DNA of 14,063 nt from assembly GCA_900547015.1 (NCBI GenBank), contig URFD01000036.1, forward strand, positions 1 through 14,063, given 5' to 3'. Shown here in pieces: positions 6,812 to 11,995 of this stretch (positions within the stretch are counted from its first letter, which is position 1; each line of letters begins with the position of its first letter). The notes under the pieces are model-generated. The model made no database searches. It had not been told where the DNA came from and saw only the letters and a program-made list of their open reading frames with translations. The stretch is from an uncultured Oscillospiraceae bacterium. GTDB lineage: Bacteria; Bacillota; Clostridia; Oscillospirales; Ruminococcaceae. Both the position numbers and the translations under genes were made by a program.

Positions 6812-6841
6812 AAAAAAGAGCACCGCAGGGTGCTCTTTTTT
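6812..6841 (+). terminator. Intrinsic terminator of purB
   Basis: A perfect 13-bp stem (6812-6824 with 6829-6841) with a 4-nt loop; the right arm ends in six T. It begins 9 nt after the purB stop codon. Confidence 0.95.
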
Positions 6842-6885
6842 GATGCCAAAATTTGGGGATGAGGGGTCGGATATAGAAAATCTGA

Positions 6886-6915
6886 CAAATATTTTAGAAA
6901 AAAGTGCAATATTTG
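6886..6915. repeat. 8-bp inverted repeat upstream of the marR-type promoter
   Basis: CAAATATT (6886-6893) and AATATTTG (6908-6915) are exact inverse copies separated by 14 nt, ending 12 nt before the -35 box. It could be a second protein site; AT-rich DNA makes chance occurrence possible. Confidence 0.25.
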
Positions 6916-6927
6916 ACGAAAAGCCCC

Positions 6928-6956
6928 TTGATTATAATACGAATTCGTACTATAAT
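6928..6956 (+). promoter_or_regulatory. Promoter of the MarR/YitT operon
   Basis: -35 TTGATT (6928-6933), a 17-nt spacer, and a consensus -10 TATAAT (6951-6956). The predicted start is near 6963. A second TATAAT at 6933-6938 is less likely to be used because TTGACG (6913-6918) is only 14 nt away. Confidence 0.8.
6931..6956. promoter_or_regulatory. MarR-type operator: 26-bp near-perfect palindrome over the promoter
   Basis: Centred at 6943/6944 on GAATTC, 12 of 13 base pairs are symmetric; the core TACGAATTCGTA (6938-6949) is perfect. It fills the promoter spacer and covers the -10 box, so a bound dimer would block RNA polymerase. A partial second copy (GAATTCGTATT, 6970-6980) lies 29 bp downstream. 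The site probably binds the MarR-type protein encoded next. Confidence 0.75.
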
Positions 6957-6967
6957 AGATTGGTAAA

Positions 6968-6980
6968 ATGAATTCGTATT
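6968..6980. promoter_or_regulatory. Partial second operator copy
   Basis: GAATTCGTATT at 6970-6980 repeats the right half of the main palindrome, while the left half has decayed. It sits just before the ribosome site, downstream of the predicted start. Confidence 0.45.
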
Positions 6981-6996
6981 GGATGGGGGAGGATAT

Positions 6997-7425
6997 ATGG
7001 CACAGGATCGGGAGCAGGTTCGTCGGTTGATGGCAGCCATTAACCGCATTGACGGAATCTGGTATCTTCTGGCAAAGAAGAGCGGGGTCAAGGTCAACAC
7101 CCTGTCCCTGCTGTTCGCTCTGGACGATGGATTGCCCCATACCCAAAAGCAAATCTGCGAGGAGTGGATAATCCCACGGACGACCATCAACACGGTGGTG
7201 CAGGAGTGCGCCCAGACGGGGTATCTGGAGCTTCGTCAGAGAGCGCGCTCAAAAGAGAAGGAATTGATCCTGACCCCGAAAGGGATGCAGTATGCAAAGA
7301 AGGTTCTAGCGATGTATTATCAGACAGAGAATGAGGCGATGCGCCGCACGCTGGAACAGTATTCACCGGAATTTATCGATGCGGTGAAGCAGTATGCAGA
7401 TTGTCTGAAGGAGGAAACAAAATAA
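6997..7425 (+). CDS. MarR-family transcriptional regulator
   Basis: A 142-aa DNA-binding protein with a winged helix-turn-helix. Helices at about 36-57 lead into a recognition helix at about 59-79 (PRTTINTVVQECAQTGYLEL). The wing is at about 82-96 (RARSKEKELILTPKG), and alpha-helical ends would form the dimer. MarR proteins are dimeric repressors often released by small molecules. A TTG at 6979 is in frame, but GGGGGAGG at 6985-6992 lies 4 nt before the ATG at 6997, which is chosen. The palindrome over its own promoter suggests autorepression. The YitT gene begins 2 nt after its stop codon, so the two are surely co-transcribed and may be co-regulated. The ligand is unknown. Confidence 0.88.
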   Translation: MAQDREQVRRLMAAINRIDGIWYLLAKKSGVKVNTLSLLFALDDGLPHTQKQICEEWIIPRTTINTVVQECAQTGYLELRQRARSKEKELILTPKGMQYAKKVLAMYYQTENEAMRRTLEQYSPEFIDAVKQYADCLKEETK

Positions 7426-7427
7426 AA

Positions 7428-8093
7428 ATGGCTTTTAATCCCCAAATTATGATTCCCCGAAGTCGGGATTTCCTGAGACGGACTGCTTTATGCGTGGTGG
7501 GCAGTGCGATTTTGTCGTTCGGCCTGTACAATATTCATGCGCTTTCCGGCGTAACGGAGGGCGGAGTGCTGGGCATGACCCTGCTGCTGCACTATTGGTT
7601 TGACATTTCTCCCGCAGTTTCGGGCTTTGTGATGAATGCCCTGTGCTATCTTCTCGGCTGGAAGCTGCTGGGCGGCTCGTTTATTTTATATTCGGCGATT
7701 TCCGGCGGATGCTTTTCTGCCTTCTATGCACTGTTTGAGCAGTTCCCGCCGCTGTGGCCGCAGCTTGCGGATATGCCGCTGGCCGCAGCTCTGCTGGGTG
7801 CGATGTTCGTCGGTGTCGGTGCAGGTCTGTGCGTCCGTGCCGGAGGAGCTCCGGGCGGCGACGATGCCTTGGCGATGTCGGTCTGCAAGGCAACCGGCTG
7901 GGATATTCGCTGGGCATATCTGGCAAGCGATCTCATCGTTCTGCTGCTTTCACTGAGCTATCTGGATGCACAGAGAATTGTGATGTCCCTGCTGACCGTC
8001 ATCCTGTCCGGTCAGATTATCGGAGTCGTGCAAAAGCCAATCTTCCTTCCGGAACGACAGGAGCAGCCGGTGGGACAGCACGAATCCATATAA
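7428..8093 (+). CDS. YitT-family membrane protein without the C-terminal DUF2179 domain
   Basis: A 221-aa polytopic membrane protein. YitT-like features are GVTEGGVLGMTLLLHY (41-56), NALCYLLGWKLLGGSF (70-85) and GAGLCVRAGGAPGGDDALAM (131-150). About five to six membrane spans are predicted, at 15-36, 44-60, 65-80, 85-103, 118-136 and 166-200. Typical YitT proteins are about 280 aa with a soluble DUF2179 domain; this one stops after the membrane part with a short polar tail. Transport function in the family is unproven. AAGGAGG at 7408-7414 is 13 nt from the ATG at 7428, a long but workable gap. The nearest later ATG is at 7449. Coupled to the MarR gene in one operon, so it is the likely regulated effector. 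Confidence 0.82.
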   Translation: MAFNPQIMIPRSRDFLRRTALCVVGSAILSFGLYNIHALSGVTEGGVLGMTLLLHYWFDISPAVSGFVMNALCYLLGWKLLGGSFILYSAISGGCFSAFYALFEQFPPLWPQLADMPLAAALLGAMFVGVGAGLCVRAGGAPGGDDALAMSVCKATGWDIRWAYLASDLIVLLLSLSYLDAQRIVMSLLTVILSGQIIGVVQKPIFLPERQEQPVGQHESI

Positions 8094-8103
8094 CAGAAAA
8101 AAG

Positions 8104-8137
8104 ACAGCCTCTCGTGTTACTTCACACGAGAGGCTGT
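8104..8137. terminator. Terminator between the convergent YitT and MATE genes
   Basis: A perfect 14-bp stem (8104-8117 with 8124-8137) with a 6-nt loop. On the minus strand it is followed by CTTTTTTCTG, a good U-tract, so it is mainly the MATE terminator. On the plus strand the following TGTGCG is poor in T, so termination of the YitT operon may be leaky. Confidence 0.88.
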
Positions 8138-8143
8138 TGTGCG

Positions 8144-9508
8144 TTATGCGAGTTGTTCTTGTTTTTTGCGGAAGCGCGGCAGCTCCCAGCGGTGGGATTG
8201 GTACATTCCCTGACCGACCGCACAGGTCAGGAGGTTGCTCAGAATCATCGACCACCAGATGCCGACCGGGCCAAAGCCCATGAAGCGGAACAGATAAATC
8301 ATCGGGATTCGGCAGCCCCACAGGCGGAATACCGAGAGGAGCAGGGTGCTTGTGGTGTGGCCGGAGCCGTTGAATACGCCGTTGAGCAGGCAGTACCAGC
8401 CCATAAAAAATACGGTAGCAACCGAATAGAAGGTGTACTCATTGGCAAGGCGCAGCAGCTCCTCGGAGGCATCCTTGACAAAGACTGGAACGATATAGGG
8501 CGAAACGAGCCAGCCCACAACGGTGACAACCAGCGAGATCCAGCAGCAGACGACCATCGCGCGGCGGTAACACTCTCTGGCACGCGGGATGTCTCCAGCT
8601 CCCAGATTCTGCCCGATGAAGGCGGACAGCGCACTGCCGAGGGTGGTGACCGGAATATAAAACAGGTTGGCAATCTTGCTGCCCAATCCGTAGGCGGACA
8701 TGGCGATGGAGCCGTAGTAGATGATGGCTTTGTTCATGATGACAAAGCCGAACGCTGAGAAAAACTGTCCTACCGAAGCCGGGATGGTGACCACCATGAT
8801 TTCGCGGACCGACTGGAGGGTCAGCGGATAGGCCCGAACGCTGATGCAGCTGAGCTTGGGGTCGTGGTGAATCTGTCGGAACATGATCGGGATGACCAGC
8901 AGCTTGGACAGGCTGGTTGCAATCGCCGCGCCGAAGGTTCCCAATCCAAAGACGAAGATGAAGATTGGGTCCAGCACCATGTTGAGGACTGCCGAGATGC
9001 TGTTGAGCCGGACGCCGGTTTTGCTGTCTCCGTTTGCCTGACAGATGGCATGAAAGACCGAAAGCAGGAACATTCCCACGAAATCGAAGGAAATGCCGAG
9101 CAGGTAGCCACGGCTGTCAGCATAGATTTCCTGCGGAGTTTCCAGCCATGCCAGCAAGCCGTCGGTTGCCAGAATGGTGAGTACGCTCATGACCACGCCG
9201 ATGAGAACCGACAGGGTCAGCAGGTGGGTCGCAATCTCACTGGCCTTGTTTCGGTTGGATGCACCGACTGCCTGCGAAATCAAAGCCAGAGCAGCTGCGC
9301 TCAGACCGGTTGCAAACGCTACGGCGCAGTTCATGATTGGATTGACCAGCGACACAGCGCCCACCTGTAGTTCGCCGATTTGTCCGACGAAGAAGGTGTC
9401 TACAATGTTATAAAATGAGTTGACCAAGTTTAGAAACATCAGCGGAATTGCCATCTCGAATAATCCCTTGACGATATTTCCTGTTCTCAGGTCGGTTGTT
9501 TTTGCCAT
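8144..9508 (-). CDS. MATE-family multidrug/cation efflux transporter
   Basis: A 454-aa inner membrane antiporter exporting drugs or metabolites in exchange for Na+ or H+. It has two six-helix repeats. Repeat 1 starts at about 15 with AIPLMFLNLVNSFYNIVDTF (20-39), and the LDPIF motif is at about 179-183. Repeat 2 has IPASVGQFFSAFGF (242-255) and GLGSKIANLFYIP (274-286). Twelve hydrophobic spans are visible. Substrate cannot be predicted. Reading frame continues upstream to 9598 through GC-rich DNA, but that extension is polar and unlike MATE N-termini. AAGGGAG lies 8-9 nt before the ATG at 9508, giving a standard MAKTTDLRTG start. Transcribed alone, convergent to the MarR/YitT operon and divergent from the transglutaminase gene. 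Confidence 0.93.
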   Translation of the reverse strand: MAKTTDLRTGNIVKGLFEMAIPLMFLNLVNSFYNIVDTFFVGQIGELQVGAVSLVNPIMNCAVAFATGLSAAALALISQAVGASNRNKASEIATHLLTLSVLIGVVMSVLTILATDGLLAWLETPQEIYADSRGYLLGISFDFVGMFLLSVFHAICQANGDSKTGVRLNSISAVLNMVLDPIFIFVFGLGTFGAAIATSLSKLLVIPIMFRQIHHDPKLSCISVRAYPLTLQSVREIMVVTIPASVGQFFSAFGFVIMNKAIIYYGSIAMSAYGLGSKIANLFYIPVTTLGSALSAFIGQNLGAGDIPRARECYRRAMVVCCWISLVVTVVGWLVSPYIVPVFVKDASEELLRLANEYTFYSVATVFFMGWYCLLNGVFNGSGHTTSTLLLSVFRLWGCRIPMIYLFRFMGFGPVGIWWSMILSNLLTCAVGQGMYQSHRWELPRFRKKQEQLA

Positions 9509-9530
9509 CTTGTTCTCTCCCTTCCTTTGT

Positions 9531-9597
9531 GAGCCGTCGGCCCCCTTTTGCCGCGGCCCCGCCTGCGACAGGGCTTCGCACCGTCCTGCCGCTAACA
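9531..9597 (-). other. GC-rich leader of the MATE gene
   Basis: About 65 nt of the leader is very GC-rich, unlike the AT-rich promoter DNA beside it. It contains several short complementary segments, such as GACGG/CTGTC and GCCGACGGC. It is transcribed if the MATE promoter is placed correctly, so it could be a regulatory RNA or a remnant of a repeat. No known riboswitch core was recognised. Confidence 0.3.
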
Positions 9598-9607
9598 TGA
9601 TATCTAT

Positions 9608-9651
9608 ATTTTATCACGCTGTCAGCATAAAGTACAGGCTTTTTAAGTCAA
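9608..9651 (-). promoter_or_regulatory. Probable MATE promoter region
   Basis: Reading leftward: TTGACT (9646-9651), 16 nt, then TATGCT (9624-9629). An alternative extended -10 is TGATAAAAT with its -10 at 9608-9613. Either gives a leader of roughly 90-110 nt. The 327 bp between MATE and the transglutaminase gene hold this, the GC-rich leader, an AT-rich stretch at 9640-9720 and the opposite promoter; no gene is seen. Confidence 0.45.
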
Positions 9652-9741
9652 TATTAGAAAATAAATTTGCATACACAAAAAAAGAAACGCGATATTTTTT
9701 TGTAAACTGCACAAAAAGATATGGAAATAGCGCCAAATTCA

Positions 9742-9750
9742 TGCTATACT
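9742..9750 (+). promoter_or_regulatory. Extended -10 promoter of the transglutaminase gene
   Basis: TG-C-TATACT with -10 at 9745-9750; the -35 region (TGGAAA) is weak. The 13 nt CATGCTATACTGA at 9740-9752 also occur exactly at the helicase promoter on the other strand. The predicted start is near 9757, about 80 nt before the ATG. Confidence 0.6.
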
Positions 9751-9835
9751 GACAATATCCGGCATAGACAAAAAGCAGCAGACACCGGTGCCGCCGGAAT
9801 AAATAAACAAATCCGAGAAAGGAAAGGATGTTTGG

Positions 9836-10792
9836 ATGCAAGGCAAACGGAATGAAACAAAATTCAAAAGGGTGCTTTGTGCGGCGCTGGCGGTACTGTC
9901 GGTTGTATGGATGCCGCTGCCATCTTCGGCGGTGCGGGTACAGCCTGTTGCACAGGAGGGGGTCGTGACCCGATGGTACGGAACCTCCGGACAGGAGAAA
10001 AAGCTGTACCAAGCGGTCAGCAAGGCAGTGATTGCCGGAGAAAGCACATTGGATGTCACGCTGGACACCCCGATTCAGGACAAGAAAACCTTCCTCGAGT
10101 TCTGCCGACAGGCGGTGCATCAGGTCAGGAAGGATTATCCGGAAAGCTTTTTGGATAACCACACCGATTTTTTATACTACTACGATGAGCGTGGTTACTA
10201 TCGGGTGGTCTATACCTTTGGTTATCTGTCGCTGGGCAAACAGGAAAAGACGGCGATGCTCGACGAGGTGGACCGCATCGTTTCTCAGGGTCAAAAAAAG
10301 ACAACCAACGATGTGGCGCTCCTGCGCTATTTTCAGGAGACCCTGCGCAAGCGGGTGGATTATGACACGGTGGCAGCAAAGAGTGACTCGGACCATTATC
10401 CCAATTCCTTCCACGCCTATGGTGCGCTGATGGAGGGGAAGGCGGTCTGTCAGGGATATGCCTATGCCTTTAAGCTGCTGTGCGACAAGGCGCAGATTCC
10501 CTGCTGGATTGTGACCGGATATTACGGGGAGCCTCATGCGTGGAACTATGTCTGGCTGAATGGAAACTATTATCAGGTGGATGTGACCAGGGACGATACC
10601 TATGACCGCGCAAGCACCTCGCCCTATTTTCTGGCTGGTCAGGAGTATGCCAAGGATTACATTCTGGAAAAAAATGCGGCCCCCGGAGTTTTGGCAGAGA
10701 AGTCTTATACGGAGAGCCACCGCACCAAACGGGTGATTAAGCGCAAGGACAGCGGCGGCTTGAAGACTGAGCAGGGCCGCCGGTCTGAGTAA
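9836..10792 (+). CDS. Secreted transglutaminase-like cysteine protease-fold protein
   Basis: A 318-aa exported protein. The signal peptide has a basic start (KRNETKFKR), a hydrophobic core at about 13-26 and likely cleavage after SSA (30-32). The transglutaminase-like domain (about 160-275) holds a Cys-His-Asp triad: C205 in GKAVCQGYAYAF, H234 in EPHAWNYVWLNG, and D249 in YYQVDVT. Bacterial members cleave or link peptides, often at the cell wall; the substrate here is unknown. The usual tryptophan after VDVT is arginine (TRDD). The region at 40-150 is not recognised. The tail after about 290 is strongly charged and has no anchor, so the protein is probably released or wall-associated. AAAGGA at 9823-9828 supports the ATG at 9836. 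The P1 peptidase gene starts 68 nt downstream with no strong terminator between. Confidence 0.85.
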   Translation: MQGKRNETKFKRVLCAALAVLSVVWMPLPSSAVRVQPVAQEGVVTRWYGTSGQEKKLYQAVSKAVIAGESTLDVTLDTPIQDKKTFLEFCRQAVHQVRKDYPESFLDNHTDFLYYYDERGYYRVVYTFGYLSLGKQEKTAMLDEVDRIVSQGQKKTTNDVALLRYFQETLRKRVDYDTVAAKSDSDHYPNSFHAYGALMEGKAVCQGYAYAFKLLCDKAQIPCWIVTGYYGEPHAWNYVWLNGNYYQVDVTRDDTYDRASTSPYFLAGQEYAKDYILEKNAAPGVLAEKSYTESHRTKRVIKRKDSGGLKTEQGRRSE

Positions 10793-10860
10793 TCAAGGAA
10801 AGAGTCGGAAACAGCATAGCTTTTTTATCAATCTTTTTTAACAAAGAGGAGGAAACTACA

Positions 10861-11925
10861 ATGGAAGAAAAAAGAATTCGCTCGTACGGGATCACGATTG
10901 GTGAGCTTCCGACCGGAAGATACAACAAGATTACCGACGTGCCGGGCGTAACAGTCGGACATTCCACCATCGACACCGAGGAGCACAAAACAGGTGTGAC
11001 GGTTGTGATGCCTTGTCAGGACAACATCTTTGCAAGCAAGATGCTGGCATCCTGCTTTGTATGGAACGGATTTGGAAAGACGACAGGCTTGGTGCAAATC
11101 AAAGAGCTGGGTACCTTGGAAACTCCAATCGTCCTGACCAACACTCTGAATGTCGGCTTGATGCAGGACGCACTGGTAGAATATATGGTTCGCCGCTGCG
11201 AGAAGGACGAGGTTCCGCTCAAGAGCCTGAACCCGGTTGTAGCAGAATGTAACGACAGCTATCTCAACCACATCAGCAAGCGTGCCGTCAAGGAGGAACA
11301 TCTGTTTGCAGCAATCGATGCGGCAACCGAGGACTTCCAGATGGGCGATGTCGGCGCAGGTAAGGGAACCATCTGCCACGGTCTGAAGGGCGGTATCGGC
11401 TCGGCATCCCGAATCATCGAAATCGATGGCAAGCAGTACACCCTCGGCGTTATGGTACAGTCCAACTACGGCAGACTGGCTGACCTGACGATTGCCGGAC
11501 ATCCGGTTGGAAAGACCATCGCAGAGCTGGCAGCCGCTCCGAAAAATGAGTCGGACAAGGGCAGCATCATCATGGTGGTAGGAACCGACCTGCCGGTCAG
11601 CGAGCGTCAGCTGGAGCGCATCATCAAGCGTGCGAGCGTCGGTCTGGCTCGTTTGGGAAGCTATGTGGGACATGGCAGCGGCGAAATCATGATTGGTTTC
11701 TCGACCGCAAGCAGAACCGCATACGATGAGCAGAGCGTCCGCAGCATCGATGTCATTCCGGAAGGAATGATCGACCGTGCATTCCGCGCAACCGCAGAAT
11801 GTACCGAGGAAGCAGTTCTGGACAGCATGATCTGTGCAAAAGCTGTTACCGGATGGGAAGACCACCACATCAACAGTCTGGCAGACTGGCTGGAAAACAG
11901 CCAGGTGCAGGACGCCCTTCGATAA
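10861..11925 (+). CDS. P1-family (DmpA-type) aminopeptidase
   Basis: A 354-aa N-terminal nucleophile hydrolase related to Ochrobactrum DmpA, an L-aminopeptidase/D-Ala-esterase, and to beta-peptidyl aminopeptidases. In this family a proenzyme cuts itself before a serine, which becomes the nucleophile of the beta chain. Here that bond is probably G234-S235 in DKGSIIMVVGTDLP. N202 (QSNYG) and S273 (HGSGE) sit at or near positions matching DmpA catalytic residues. The early ITDVPGVTVGH block (24-34) and GKGTICHGLKGGIG (167-180) are also family features. No signal peptide, so cytoplasmic. GAGGAGG lies about 7 nt before the ATG. It is followed 70 nt later by an S12-type hydrolase, likely in the same transcript. 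Strong codon bias suggests high expression. No clear promoter of its own was found. Confidence 0.9.
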   Translation: MEEKRIRSYGITIGELPTGRYNKITDVPGVTVGHSTIDTEEHKTGVTVVMPCQDNIFASKMLASCFVWNGFGKTTGLVQIKELGTLETPIVLTNTLNVGLMQDALVEYMVRRCEKDEVPLKSLNPVVAECNDSYLNHISKRAVKEEHLFAAIDAATEDFQMGDVGAGKGTICHGLKGGIGSASRIIEIDGKQYTLGVMVQSNYGRLADLTIAGHPVGKTIAELAAAPKNESDKGSIIMVVGTDLPVSERQLERIIKRASVGLARLGSYVGHGSGEIMIGFSTASRTAYDEQSVRSIDVIPEGMIDRAFRATAECTEEAVLDSMICAKAVTGWEDHHINSLADWLENSQVQDALR

Positions 11926-11936
11926 TCAAGAGTCAT

Positions 11937-11967
11937 ACCGGCAGGGGAGGGAAGGAACCCTGCCGGT
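11937..11967 (+). other. Intercistronic hairpin between P1 peptidase and S12 hydrolase
   Basis: A perfect 10-bp GC-rich stem (11937-11946 with 11958-11967) and an 11-nt loop, followed by TCAATCAT rather than a T-run. It is therefore not a standard terminator. It may stabilise or mark a processing point in a shared transcript. Confidence 0.55.
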
Positions 11968-11995
11968 TCAATCATAGAAAAGGAGACAGAGAATC

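Noticed and set aside
5363..6823. Long open frame opposite purB
   Set aside because: It is the exact codon-register antisense of purB, open only because purB avoids TTA, CTA and TCA codons. Its translation is Cys/His/Gln-rich with no recognisable domain and no good ribosome site.
7754..8758. Plus-strand open frame crossing YitT and MATE genes
   Set aside because: It spans the terminator and two unrelated genes in wrong frames; low-complexity, Arg/Ala-rich translation.
9675..9703. Terminator in the MATE-transglutaminase gap
   Set aside because: A 9-bp A/T-only stem with an 11-nt loop is too weak, and it does not follow a gene on either strand.
10815..10840. Terminator between the transglutaminase and P1 genes
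   Set aside because: T-runs are present, but the only preceding stem is AGC/GCT of 3 bp; not enough to call.
10828..11868. Open frame opposite the P1 peptidase gene
   Set aside because: Antisense shadow of a codon-biased gene; the sense frame matches the P1 family throughout.
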